Below are positions 17,319 through 25,737 of a DNA stretch of 64,000 nt, piece after piece; positions within the stretch are counted from its first letter, which is position 1; each line of letters starts with the position of its first letter. The stretch is from Streptomyces sp. cf386 (GTDB taxonomy: Bacteria; Actinomycetota; Actinomycetes; Streptomycetales; Streptomycetaceae), in assembly GCF_900103585.1 (NCBI RefSeq), contig NZ_FNHV01000008.1, forward strand, positions 188,850-252,849, given 5' to 3'. Position numbers and translations under genes: made by a program. The notes beneath the pieces are model-generated. The model searched no databases. It was not told where the DNA came from and saw only the letters and a program-made list of their open reading frames with translations.

Positions 17319-18355
17319 AGCTCCCGCAGTTCATGGACGACGCCGGTGGCGGCGGCGGTGAGCGGTACGGCGAGCAGCATGCCGAGGATGCCGGCCACGG
17401 AGGCCCCCGCGGTGATCGTCACCATGACGACGGCCGGGTGCATCTGCACGGTCCGACTCTGGATCATGGGCGTCAGCACATGCCCTTCCAGGATCTGCAC
17501 GGCGAGCACGATGGCCAGCACCCACAGCGCGATGACGAACCCCCGGTCGGCGAGCGCGACCAGGACGGCCACGGTCCCCGAGATGACGGCGCCGAGATAG
17601 GGGATGTAGGCCCCGACGAAGACGAGCGCGCCGAGCCCGACCGCACCCGGCACATCGAGCACGAGCAGCCCGACGGTGATGCAGACGGCGTCGATGAAGG
17701 CGATGAAGGTGGTCCCCCGCATGAACCCCTCCACCGCCTGGAAGGCACGCCGGGCCATGGCCTCCACGACGTCCCCGCTCTGCCCCGGCACGACGGCCCG
17801 CAGGCCACCGGCGGCCCGGTCGGAGTCCCGCAGGAAGAAGAAGACGAGCAGCAGCGCGAGCACGGCGATGGCGATGGTCTCGCCGACGACGCTCACCCCG
17901 CTGATGACACCGGAGGCGGCCGTCCCGCCGAACTTGGTGAGCAGTTCCCGGGAGTTGGACGCGAGGTCGTCCAGCGAGGTCCCGGCGGCCCCGAAGTGGT
18001 CGGCGAGATCCTGGCCCGCCTGCTTGAGCGAGGCGACGATCTGGTCGCCGGTCTCGACGATCGCGGCGACGACGATGTACACGGCCCCGCCGACGACGGC
18101 CACGACGGCGACGCAGGTGAGCCCGGCGGCGAGGGACCGATTGACCTTGGCCTTCACCAGCCGCCGGTGCAACGGCCCGAGCAACGCCGCCCCGAGCAGC
18201 GCAAGCAGCACGGGCACGACGGCCGTACGGAACTCCACGACCAGCCGGATCCCGACGTAGACGACCCCGGCGACCAGCAGCACGACGACACACCAGGCGG
18301 CGAACCGCCGGACGGGGTCGGGGAGCAGCGGGGTGGAGGGGGTGGAGGCCGGCAC
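17261..18355 (-). CDS. AI-2E family (PerM-type) transporter
   Basis: 364 residues with about eight membrane segments and the family signature zone (VGLGALVFVGAYIPYLGAVISG, followed by a long hydrophobic LVALADRGFVIALWVLAIVLAVQILEG run broken by a loop, then HVLTPMIQSRTVQMHP). Inner-membrane permease of uncertain substrate. GTG at 18355. The last 58 bp overlap the 3' end of the phosphatase gene tail to tail. The C-terminus beyond the last helix is Pro/Ser-rich. Confidence 0.88.
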   Translation of the reverse strand: MPASTPSTPLLPDPVRRFAAWCVVVLLVAGVVYVGIRLVVEFRTAVVPVLLALLGAALLGPLHRRLVKAKVNRSLAAGLTCVAVVAVVGGAVYIVVAAIVETGDQIVASLKQAGQDLADHFGAAGTSLDDLASNSRELLTKFGGTAASGVISGVSVVGETIAIAVLALLLVFFFLRDSDRAAGGLRAVVPGQSGDVVEAMARRAFQAVEGFMRGTTFIAFIDAVCITVGLLVLDVPGAVGLGALVFVGAYIPYLGAVISGTVAVLVALADRGFVIALWVLAIVLAVQILEGHVLTPMIQSRTVQMHPAVVMVTITAGASVAGILGMLLAVPLTAAATGVVHELRELYGSSEPPEPPAPSAPLDS

Positions 18356-18400
18356 GCTTCCAGCGGATCATGCGCGCGGCGGGCTTGTCGTGTGCGGGCG

Positions 18401-18460
18401 GACCGGGCGGGTGAGGGGCGGAGCGGGTGGGTGACGGGCGGACCGGGTGGGTGAGGGGTG
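18401..18460. repeat. Three imperfect 20-bp G-rich tandem repeats
   Basis: GACCGGGCGGGTGAGGGGCG (18401-18420) is followed by two variants (18421-18440, 18441-18460). Non-coding, between the transporter start and a strong terminator. The runs of G make strand-specific secondary structure possible. Confidence 0.75.
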
Positions 18461-18464
18461 ACGA

Positions 18465-18505
18465 AAGGCCCGAAGCCGCACCATGAGGGTGCGGCTTCGG
18501 GCCTT
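18465..18505. terminator. Terminator after pirin gene
   Basis: Perfect 18-bp arms (18465-18482 and 18488-18505) with a 5-base loop, just past the pirin stop on the minus strand. Confidence 0.85.
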
Positions 18506-18520
18506 GTCGTAGGGCGGAGG

Positions 18521-19501
18521 TCAGGCCTCGGTCGGCCCGCTCCCGGTCATGCCGTGCACCGCGGGGATCGTCCCCAGTCGGCCCTTCTGGAAGTCGTCGA
18601 AGGCCTGCTGGAGTTCTTCCCGCGTGTTCATCACGAAGGGACCGTAGTGGGCCATGGGCTCACGGATGGGCTGTCCGCCGAGGAGGACGACCTCCAGGTC
18701 CGGCGTATGCGAGTCCTGCTTCTCGTCCGCGCGGACCGTCAGCGAGCCGCCGTCGCCGAACACCGCGGTCTGGCCGAGCTGGATCGGACGGCGCTCCGCG
18801 CCCACCGCGCCCCGGCCGGCGAGGACGTACGCGAGGCCGTTGAAGTCCTCGCGCCACGGCAGCGTGATCTCCGCGCCCGGCGCGAGGGTCGCGTGGATCA
18901 TCGTGATCGGGGTGTGCGTGATACCGGGGCCCTGGTGGCCGTCCAGCTCGCCCGCGATGACACGCAGGAGGGCGCCGCCGTCGGGGGAGGTGAGCAGCTG
19001 GACGTTGCCGCCGCGGATGTCCTGGTAGCGCGGCGCCATCATCTTGTCCTTGGCCGGGAGGTTCACCCACAGCTGCAGGCCGTGGAAGAGACCGCCGGAC
19101 ATGACGAGGGACTCCGGCGGCGCCTCGATGTGGAGGAGGCCCGAGCCGGCCGTCATCCACTGGGTGTCACCGTTGGTGATGGTGCCACCGCCGCCCTGGC
19201 TGTCCTGGTGGTCGAAGATCCCGTCGATGATGTAGGTGACGGTCTCGAAGCCGCGGTGCGGGTGCCAGGGGGTGCCCTTGGGCTCGCCCGGCGCGTACTC
19301 CACCTCGCCCATCTGGTCCATCATGATGAACGGGTCGAGGTACTTGTAGTTGATCCCGGCGAACGCCCGGCGCACCGGGAAGCCCTCACCCTCGAAACCG
19401 CTCGGCGCGGTCGTGACGGCGAGCACGGGACGGGCAACGGCCTCCGCGGGTGCGGCGACGCGGGGCAGCGTCAGCGGGTTCTCGACGGTCACTGCAGGCA
19501 T
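18521..19501 (-). CDS. Pirin family protein
   Basis: 326 residues, a bicupin. The N-terminal cupin has the pirin iron site WHPHRGFETV and, further on, GLLHIEAP (histidine and glutamate ligands). The C-terminal cupin (from about residue 200) lacks metal ligands, as usual. Bacterial pirins act as quercetinases or as modulators of central enzymes; which applies here cannot be told. ATG at 19501 with GGAGG about seven bases upstream. Same strand as the MFS gene upstream, with a 190-bp gap. Confidence 0.92.
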   Translation of the reverse strand: MPAVTVENPLTLPRVAAPAEAVARPVLAVTTAPSGFEGEGFPVRRAFAGINYKYLDPFIMMDQMGEVEYAPGEPKGTPWHPHRGFETVTYIIDGIFDHQDSQGGGGTITNGDTQWMTAGSGLLHIEAPPESLVMSGGLFHGLQLWVNLPAKDKMMAPRYQDIRGGNVQLLTSPDGGALLRVIAGELDGHQGPGITHTPITMIHATLAPGAEITLPWREDFNGLAYVLAGRGAVGAERRPIQLGQTAVFGDGGSLTVRADEKQDSHTPDLEVVLLGGQPIREPMAHYGPFVMNTREELQQAFDDFQKGRLGTIPAVHGMTGSGPTEA

Positions 19502-19691
19502 GTCGGTACCTCCTTGTGCGGCCAGTTTAGTTGAGCGTTGAACTTCTTGCCACCTCTAACGGGAAAAACCCGGAAGGCATTCCCTCCGGGCACGGCCGAA
19601 GGCCGACACCCTGGACGGGCGCCGGCCTTCGTCACGAGGACCCGGTGCTTGTGCGGCGGCTCAGTGTGTCAGGAAGAGCCGGACAGCGGGG

Positions 19692-21203
19692 TCACACGAC
19701 CAGTTCGTGCTGCTGCTCAGGGGCGTCAGCGGCCTCGTTCGGCACCCGCCGGTCGTCCCGCATCACCAGCGTCGCCAGCAGCGCCGCCACCGCGACCCCG
19801 ATCGCGCTGACCATGAAGGTGGTGGACATCGAGGCGGTGAAGGCCTCGCGGGCCGCCGCGATCAGACCGGCGTCACCAGCGGCGACCGCCCCGGCGATCG
19901 AGTGCTTCGCCTCGTCCGGCACGCCCTGCGGCATCCGGTCCGCGAAGCCGCTCGACAGCAGCGAGCCCAGGATCGCGATGCCCAGCGCGGTGCCGGCCTG
20001 CTGGATGGTGTCGTTCAGGGCCGAGCCGACGCCCGCCTTGTCCTCGGGGATGGTGCCCATCAGCGCGCCGACCGCGGCCGGCATCGCGAGACCCGCGCCG
20101 AGCCCGAGCAGACCGAGCGCCACCGCCGGGACCGTGAAGCCCGAGTCCGCCGAGACCGTGCTCATCAGGGCGAAGCAGGCCACCATCACCAGCATCCCCG
20201 CGAGGATCACCCACCTGTTGCCGTACTTCGCGGCGAGCTTGACGCCCACGCCGTTGCCGATCAGGGCCGTGATCGCCAGCGGCAGGAAGGCGAGCCCCGC
20301 CTTGATCGGGGAGTAGCCGAGCACGAACTGCAGGTACTGGGTGAGGACCAGCAGCAGACCGCCGTTGCCGATCTGGACCAGGGCCAGGGAGAGCGAACCC
20401 CCGCTGAAGTTGCGGTGCTTGAACAGGACCAGCGGGACCATCGGGGACTTGGTGAGGTTCTCCCAGATCACGAAGCCGACCAGGGAGGCGAGCGCCACCA
20501 CCAGCGTGACCGTGGAGCGGCCTCCCAGCGCGCCGTGCTGCGGGAGCTCGATGATCCACCAGACCAGAGCCGTCATCCCGGCCGCCGAGAGCACCGCGCC
20601 CAGCGGGTCGGCCTTCTGCCAGGGCGCCTTGGACTCCGGCATCAGCGTCAGACCGGCGACGATCGCGAGCACCACGATCGGTACGTTGATGAAGAAGATC
20701 GACTGCCAGGAGAAGTGCTCGATCAGGACACCGCCCAGCACGGGGCTGCCGACCAGGCCGAGCATCGACACCGAGCTCCAGGCCGCCATCGCCTTGCCGC
20801 GCTCCTCCTCGTCGAAGACGGTGATGAGGATCGAGAGGGTGGACGGCATGATCAGGGCCCCGCCGACACCCATCGCAACACGGACGGCGATCACCTCACC
20901 GGGGTTCGTGCACCAGGTCGCGGCCAGTGAGGCCGCCCCGAAGAGCAGGAGCCCGATCAGCATCACCTTGCGGCGTCCGAACCGGTCGCCCAGGCTGCCG
21001 GAGGTGAGCAGCAGGCCGGCGAAGACCAGGATGTAGGAGTCCAGGATCCACTGGGTCTCCTGGGCGCTCGCCCCGATCTCCCCGGTCATCACGGGCACCG
21101 CGACGGTCAGCGCCATGCTGTCGACGACCAGCACCAGCGTGCTCAGGCAGAGCACGATCAGGATCCACCAGCGACGTGGATCACGCGTTCCCTTGACGCC
21201 CAT
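19692..21203 (-). CDS. MFS drug exporter, 14-helix DHA2 (EmrB/QacA) type
   Basis: 503 residues. The ATG at 21203 is preceded by GGAGGGGAAG; the open frame upstream is not coding. Starts with RRWWILIVLCLSTLVLVVDSMALTVAVP, the DHA2 helix 1 with its conserved D. Motif A is GSLGDRFGRRKVMLIG, motif B RVAMGVGGALIMPSTLSI, and motif C is the SPVLGGVLIEHFSW region. Fourteen hydrophobic segments. Likely proton-driven export of toxic compounds. Divergent from a TetR gene with a clear palindromic operator between them. Confidence 0.93.
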   Translation of the reverse strand: MGVKGTRDPRRWWILIVLCLSTLVLVVDSMALTVAVPVMTGEIGASAQETQWILDSYILVFAGLLLTSGSLGDRFGRRKVMLIGLLLFGAASLAATWCTNPGEVIAVRVAMGVGGALIMPSTLSILITVFDEEERGKAMAAWSSVSMLGLVGSPVLGGVLIEHFSWQSIFFINVPIVVLAIVAGLTLMPESKAPWQKADPLGAVLSAAGMTALVWWIIELPQHGALGGRSTVTLVVALASLVGFVIWENLTKSPMVPLVLFKHRNFSGGSLSLALVQIGNGGLLLVLTQYLQFVLGYSPIKAGLAFLPLAITALIGNGVGVKLAAKYGNRWVILAGMLVMVACFALMSTVSADSGFTVPAVALGLLGLGAGLAMPAAVGALMGTIPEDKAGVGSALNDTIQQAGTALGIAILGSLLSSGFADRMPQGVPDEAKHSIAGAVAAGDAGLIAAAREAFTASMSTTFMVSAIGVAVAALLATLVMRDDRRVPNEAADAPEQQHELVV

Positions 21204-21242
21204 GACGACTTCCCCTCCCGGTTTGTGAACACCGTTCCTTCG

Positions 21243-21280
21243 TTGCGAACACTGTACGCACATCGGAACAGTGTTCGCAA
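21243..21280. promoter_or_regulatory. TetR operator between MFS and tetR
   Basis: Perfect 13-bp inverted repeat TTGCGAACACTGT / ACAGTGTTCGCAA with a 12-base spacer (21243-21255, 21268-21280). Extra GCGAAC-like half sites lie at 21225-21236 and 21304-21318. Position in the divergent promoter region fits autoregulation and repression of the efflux gene. Confidence 0.75.
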
Positions 21281-21338
21281 CCCTCGATTCCTGTACGCTC
21301 GATGCGAACGATGTACGCAGGGACCCGAAGGAGCCCCG

Positions 21339-22073
21339 ATGGCCGCCAAGCCGACGAAGCAGAGCCCCATCCCCTCCGTCTGGGCCCGCCCCCAGCGCGA
21401 GGCCGACCAGCCCGCGCTCAGCCGGGCCACGATCGTGCGCGAGGCGATCGTCATGCTGGACGCCGAGGGCGTCGAGGCGCTGAGCATGCGCAAGCTCGCC
21501 ACCCGCCTGAACGCCGGCGCCGCCTCCCTCTACCGGCACGTCGCCACCAAGGACGAGCTGATGGAGCTGGCCGTCGACGAGGTCGCCGCCGAGATCCACG
21601 TACCGCCGGCGGACAGCCCCGACTGGCGCGCGGCCGTCGCAGAGGCCGCGCACTCCTTCCGTACGACGGCCCTACGGCACCCGTGGCTGTCCTCGGTCCT
21701 CGGCCAGGCGGGCCTCGCCTACCTCGGCCCCAACCTCATGTCGTACTCGGAGCGCCTGGCCGCCCTGTTCACGGCAGCCGGGTTCCCGGACCCCAGCGGG
21801 GCGATCGACGCCGTCCTGTCGTACGTCATCGGGATGAGCACCACCGAGGGCGCCTGGCTCATCACGGTCGCCCGCTCCGGCGAGACGGAGGCCGACTTCA
21901 TCGCACGGCTGCTGCCGGCGGCCCAGCAGGCGGTCGCCGACCACGAGCATCTGGCCCGGGGCTACTCAGAGGTGGAGACAGTCACAGCCGACCCGGTGGC
22001 CCTGCGGGACGGAAAATTCGCCGCGGCCCTGGAGATCGTCCTCGACGGACTGGCGCTGCGGCTGGAGAAGTAG
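21339..22073 (+). CDS. TetR family regulator (TetR C-terminal class)
   Basis: 244 residues from the ATG at 21339 with AAGGAG six to eleven bases upstream. The N-terminal helix-turn-helix reads ATIVREAIVMLDAEGVEALSMRKLATRL, then GAASLYRHVATKDELM. The C-terminal ligand domain has the form seen in TetR proteins that control drug exporters. Divergent from the DHA2 exporter it most likely represses. Confidence 0.92.
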   Translation: MAAKPTKQSPIPSVWARPQREADQPALSRATIVREAIVMLDAEGVEALSMRKLATRLNAGAASLYRHVATKDELMELAVDEVAAEIHVPPADSPDWRAAVAEAAHSFRTTALRHPWLSSVLGQAGLAYLGPNLMSYSERLAALFTAAGFPDPSGAIDAVLSYVIGMSTTEGAWLITVARSGETEADFIARLLPAAQQAVADHEHLARGYSEVETVTADPVALRDGKFAAALEIVLDGLALRLEK

Positions 22074-22090
22074 CAGGTGCGGTGGCCGGT

Positions 22091-22564
22091 CTAGCCGTAC
22101 ATCCGCCGCATCGCGAACTCGACCATCTGCTCCACGGCCTTCGCGTCGAAGACCATGCGGTGCTCGCCCTCCATGTCGAGGACGAAGCCGTACCCGGTCG
22201 GCAGCAGGTCGATCACCTCGGAGCCGGTGATGACGAAGTACTTGGACTCCTTGCCCGCGTACCGCCGCAGCTCCTTCAGCGAGGTGAACATCGGGATCAC
22301 CGGCTGCTGGGTGTTGTGCAGGGCGAGGAAGCCGGGGTTGTCACCGCGCGGGCAGTAGACCTTCGACGTCGCGAAGACCTGCTGGAAGTCCTCGGCGGAC
22401 ATCTGCCCGGTGGTGAAGGCCCGCACCGCGTCCGCGAGTGAGGGCGGGGACGGCTCGGGGTAGAGCGGTGGCTGCTGGCCGTATCCGCCCACGCCGCCGG
22501 ACATGGGCTGCTGCGGCGGGACGTAGCCCTGCTGAGCACCGACGTTCTGGTCGTAGCCGTACAT
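22091..22564 (-). CDS. SseB-like domain protein
   Basis: 157 residues from the ATG at 22564 (no strong ribosome site; longer starts are possible but lie in non-conserved sequence). A Gln/Pro/Gly-rich N-terminus (about 40 residues) is followed by an SseB N-terminal-type domain: VYCPRGDNPGFLALHNTQQP, PMFTSLKELRRYAGKES, GSEVIDLLPTGYGFVLD. Such domains are common in actinobacteria, including near type VII secretion genes; none is adjacent here. Converges with tetR. Confidence 0.75.
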   Translation of the reverse strand: MYGYDQNVGAQQGYVPPQQPMSGGVGGYGQQPPLYPEPSPPSLADAVRAFTTGQMSAEDFQQVFATSKVYCPRGDNPGFLALHNTQQPVIPMFTSLKELRRYAGKESKYFVITGSEVIDLLPTGYGFVLDMEGEHRMVFDAKAVEQMVEFAMRRMYG

Positions 22565-22742
22565 GGGCGCAAGCGTACCGAGAGCGGCGCTAAGACGGGT
22601 CGGTACGGGGCCCTGGGAAACCGACAGCGACTTGACAGCACGTCGACAGTCCACGCGCTGGTTTCCCACAGCCGCCGCTCCTAGCGTCTGCCGTATCGAC
22701 AGAAGTGCCCGCAAAGGGCACCGCACCGGCAAGGGGACAGCC

Positions 22743-23579
22743 ATGCACCGACACCACGACGACGAGGACCACGAGCACGACAGAGGTCTCTCCTACGACC
22801 TTCCCGTCCTCGCCCGCCGCCGCATGATCCGGCTGATGGCGGGCGCGAGCCTGGTCCCGCTGGTGGGCTGCAGCACGGACGACGACACCTCGGCGTCCGC
22901 CTCGTCCTCCTCCACCGCGTCCTCCGGCGGCTCCTCCTCGTCCGCCGAGTGCGCGACCATCCCGAACGAGACCGCCGGGCCCTACCCGGGCGACGGCTCG
23001 AACGGCGTGAACGTGCTGAAGGAGAGCGGTGTCGTCCGCAGCGACATCACCAAGAGCTTCGGCGACTCGGCTGGCGGCACCGCCGACGGCGTGCCGCTGA
23101 CGATCACCCTCACCGTCGTCGACGCCTCCTCGGGCTGCGGGACGCCGAAGGAGGGCGCCGCCGTCTACCTCTGGCACTGCGACCGGGAGGGCAACTACTC
23201 CCTGTACTCCGAGGGCGTCACCGACGAGAACTACCTGCGCGGCGTCCAGGAGACCGACGACCAGGGCCAGGTCACCTTCAAGAGCGTCTTCCCGGCCTGC
23301 TACACGGGCCGCTGGCCGCACATCCACTTCGAGGTCTACGGCAGCCTTGACGACGCCACGGCGGCGACCTCCATCACGAACACCTCCCAGCTCGCGCTAC
23401 CGAAAGACGTCTGCGACACGGTCTACGCCACGGACGGTTACAGCCGGAGCGTGCAGAACCTCGGCCGGCTCTCGCTGGAGACGGACAACATCTTCAGCGA
23501 CGGCTACGACCAGCAGATGGCGACGCTGGAGGGGAGTGTCGAGCAGGGATACACGGCCACGCTGACGGTTCCGGTGTGA
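22743..23579 (+). CDS. Secreted intradiol dioxygenase-like lipoprotein
   Basis: 278 residues. The N-terminus is His/Asp-rich, then RRRMIRLMAGASLVPLVGC forms a twin-arginine-like lipoprotein signal with cysteine after LVG. A Ser/Thr/Gly linker leads to an intradiol dioxygenase fold: NETAGPYPGDGS, VYLWHCDREGNYSLYSE, YTGRWPHIHFEVY (iron-ligand tyrosines and HIH). These extracytoplasmic members probably act on catecholic substrates from lignin or humus, but substrates are unproven. ATG at 22743 with AAGGGGA upstream. A paralogue without a signal lies at 12270-13103. Confidence 0.88.
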   Translation: MHRHHDDEDHEHDRGLSYDLPVLARRRMIRLMAGASLVPLVGCSTDDDTSASASSSSTASSGGSSSSAECATIPNETAGPYPGDGSNGVNVLKESGVVRSDITKSFGDSAGGTADGVPLTITLTVVDASSGCGTPKEGAAVYLWHCDREGNYSLYSEGVTDENYLRGVQETDDQGQVTFKSVFPACYTGRWPHIHFEVYGSLDDATAATSITNTSQLALPKDVCDTVYATDGYSRSVQNLGRLSLETDNIFSDGYDQQMATLEGSVEQGYTATLTVPV

Positions 23580-23604
23580 CCTGTCACAGATGACCGGATC
23601 GGGG

Positions 23605-23636
23605 TTGCGTCTTATTACTGACGGGTAGCATCATCG
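23605..23636 (+). promoter_or_regulatory. Possible promoter of the acyl-CoA dehydrogenase gene
   Basis: TTGCGT at 23605-23610 and TAGCAT at 23626-23631 are separated by 15 bp. A weak TACT-GGTA dyad lies between them. About 75 bp upstream of the ATG. Candidate only. Confidence 0.3.
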
Positions 23637-23709
23637 TAGCTACTTGTTGGTACGTGAACTAGCCGCGAGGATCCCAGTGCCTCGCCGATCCCTCTACGGA
23701 GCCGTCACC

Positions 23710-25536
23710 ATGGGGCACTACAAGTCGAATCTCCGCGACATCGAGTTCAACCTCTTCGAGGTACTCGGCCGCGACAAGCTGTACGGCACGGGTCCGTTCG
23801 AGGAGATGGACGTCGAGACCGCGAAGAGCATCCTCGAGGAGCTGACCCGGCTCGCGGAGAACGAGCTGGCCGAGTCCTTCGCGGACGCCGACCGCAACCC
23901 GCCGGTCTTCGACCCGGAGACCAACACCGCGCCGGTCCCCGCGTCCTTCAAGAAGAGCTACAAAGCCTTCATGGACTCCGAGTACTGGCGGCTCGGTGTC
24001 CCCGAGGGGATCGGCGGCACGACTGCTCCGCCGTCCCTGATCTGGTCGTACGCGGAGCTGATCCTCGGCTCGAACCCGGCCGTGTGGATGTACTCCTCCG
24101 GCCCGGCGTTCGCCGGCATCCTCTACGACGAGGGCAACGACGTCCAGAAGAAGATCGCCCAGATCGCCGTCGAGCGGACCTGGGGCTCCACCATGGTGCT
24201 CACCGAGCCGGACGCGGGGTCCGACGTCGGTGCCGGCCGCACCAAGGCGATCCAGCAGGAGGACGGCTCCTGGCACATCGAGGGCGTGAAGCGCTTCATC
24301 ACGTCCGGTGAGCACGACATGGAGGAGAACATCCTCCACTACGTGCTCGCGCGTCCCGAGGGTGCCGGTCCGGGCACCAAGGGCCTGTCCCTCTTCCTCG
24401 TCCCGAAGTACCTCTTCGACTTCGAGACCGGCGAGCTGGGCGAGCGCAACGGCGCCTACGCGACGAACGTCGAGCACAAGATGGGCCTCAAGGCCTCCAA
24501 CACCTGCGAGATGACCTTCGGCGACCGGCACCCGGCCAAGGGCTGGCTGATCGGCGACAAGCACGACGGCATCCGCCAGATGTTCCGCATCATCGAGTTC
24601 GCCCGCATGATGGTCGGCACGAAGGCGATCTCCACGCTGTCGACCGGCTACCTGAACGCCCTCGAGTACGCCAAGGAGCGCGTCCAGGGCCAGGACCTGG
24701 CGGACTTCATGGACAAGGCCGCGCCCAAGGTCACCATCACGCACCACCCGGACGTGCGCCGCTCGCTGATGACGCAGAAGGCGTACGCCGAGGGCATGCG
24801 CGCCCTGGTCCTCTACACCGCCTCCATCCAGGACGCGATCGCCGTCAAGGAGGCCGCCGGCGAGGACGCCAAGGCCGAGCACGCGCTCAACGACCTGCTG
24901 CTGCCGATCGTGAAGGGCTACGGCTCCGAGAAGGGCTACGAGCAGCTCGCCCAGTCGCTGCAGATCTTCGGCGGCTCCGGCTTCCTGCAGGAGTACCCGA
25001 TCGAGCAGTACATCCGGGACGCCAAGATCGACACCCTGTACGAGGGCACCACGGCGATCCAGGGCCAGGACTTCTTCTTCCGGAAGATCGTCCGCAACCA
25101 GGGCTCGGCCCTGAACGCCCTCGCCGAGGACATCAAGAAGTTCCTGGCGCTCGGCACCGGCGGCGAGGAGCTGGCCGGCGCCCGCGAGCACCTCGCGAAG
25201 GCCGCCGTGGAGCTGGAGGCGATCGTCGGCCTGATGCTGACCGACCTCGCGGCCACCGAGCAGGACGTCAAGAACATCTACAAGGTGGGCCTCAACACCA
25301 CCCGCCTGCTGCTGGCCTCCGGCGACGTCGTGGTCGGCTACCTGCTGCTCAAGGGCGCCGCGATCGCGGCCGAGAAGCTGGAGACCGCCTCCGCCAAGGA
25401 CAAGGCGTTCTACCAGGGCAAGATCGCGGCGGCGAGGTTCTTCGCGGCCAACGTCCTGCCGGGCGTCACCGGTGCGCGCAAGCTCGCCGAGGGCGTCGAC
25501 CTGGACCTGATGGAGCTGGACGAGGCGGCGTTCTGA
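23710..25536 (+). CDS. Acyl-CoA dehydrogenase (FadE type, long C-terminus)
   Basis: 608 residues from the ATG at 23710 with GGAG upstream; the 22 codons before it are unlike the family. First step of fatty acyl-CoA beta-oxidation, FAD-dependent. The N-terminus (GHYKSNLRDIEFNLFEVLGRD) is typical of the actinobacterial 600-residue group. Flavin-binding TEPDAGSDVGAG and IEGVKRFITSGEH follow. The active-site region is YLQIFGGSGF-like (QIFGGSGFLQEYPIEQYIRD) with LYEGTTAIQGQDF. An extra C-terminal helical domain extends past residue 470. Monocistronic. It fits the lipid and acyl-CoA theme of the region. Confidence 0.93.
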   Translation: MGHYKSNLRDIEFNLFEVLGRDKLYGTGPFEEMDVETAKSILEELTRLAENELAESFADADRNPPVFDPETNTAPVPASFKKSYKAFMDSEYWRLGVPEGIGGTTAPPSLIWSYAELILGSNPAVWMYSSGPAFAGILYDEGNDVQKKIAQIAVERTWGSTMVLTEPDAGSDVGAGRTKAIQQEDGSWHIEGVKRFITSGEHDMEENILHYVLARPEGAGPGTKGLSLFLVPKYLFDFETGELGERNGAYATNVEHKMGLKASNTCEMTFGDRHPAKGWLIGDKHDGIRQMFRIIEFARMMVGTKAISTLSTGYLNALEYAKERVQGQDLADFMDKAAPKVTITHHPDVRRSLMTQKAYAEGMRALVLYTASIQDAIAVKEAAGEDAKAEHALNDLLLPIVKGYGSEKGYEQLAQSLQIFGGSGFLQEYPIEQYIRDAKIDTLYEGTTAIQGQDFFFRKIVRNQGSALNALAEDIKKFLALGTGGEELAGAREHLAKAAVELEAIVGLMLTDLAATEQDVKNIYKVGLNTTRLLLASGDVVVGYLLLKGAAIAAEKLETASAKDKAFYQGKIAAARFFAANVLPGVTGARKLAEGVDLDLMELDEAAF

Positions 25537-25542
25537 CCGACG

Positions 25543-25629
25543 GGTCCGACCGCTAGGTCCAATCCCTAGGTCCAATAGGTCCAACCACTCGGTCCAACCA
25601 CTCGGTCCAACCACTCGGTCCGGCCGCTC
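25543..25629. repeat. 13-bp tandem repeat array
   Basis: Seven units of GGTCCAACCACTC type run head to tail: variants at 25543 and 25556, a short 9-base unit at 25569, three identical units from 25578 to 25616, and a last variant to 25629. Non-coding, directly after the acyl-CoA dehydrogenase stop. No spacer structure, so not a CRISPR. Confidence 0.85.
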
Positions 25630-25677
25630 AGTTTCAGCCAGCCGTTCCAGTCACTCACGGACAATCCACATCGCCCT

Positions 25678-25718
25678 TACGAGGGCCCGCTCCCCTTCAC
25701 CGGGAGCGGGCCCTCGTA
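25678..25718. terminator. Terminator before the M18 peptidase gene
   Basis: Perfect 17-bp arms (25678-25694 and 25702-25718) with a 7-base loop. It follows the repeat array and lies only 20 bp before the next start, so it could also act as an attenuator-like leader. Confidence 0.75.
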
Positions 25719-25737
25719 CGTCGTTAAGGTGAACCCC

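Noticed and set aside
19597..19631. Terminator after the MFS gene
   Set aside because: Only a 9-bp stem (CGAAGGCCG/CGGCCTTCG) with a 17-base loop; too weak to list as a feature.
25543..25629. CRISPR-like array
   Set aside because: Units are contiguous with no unique spacers and no cas genes are in the window.
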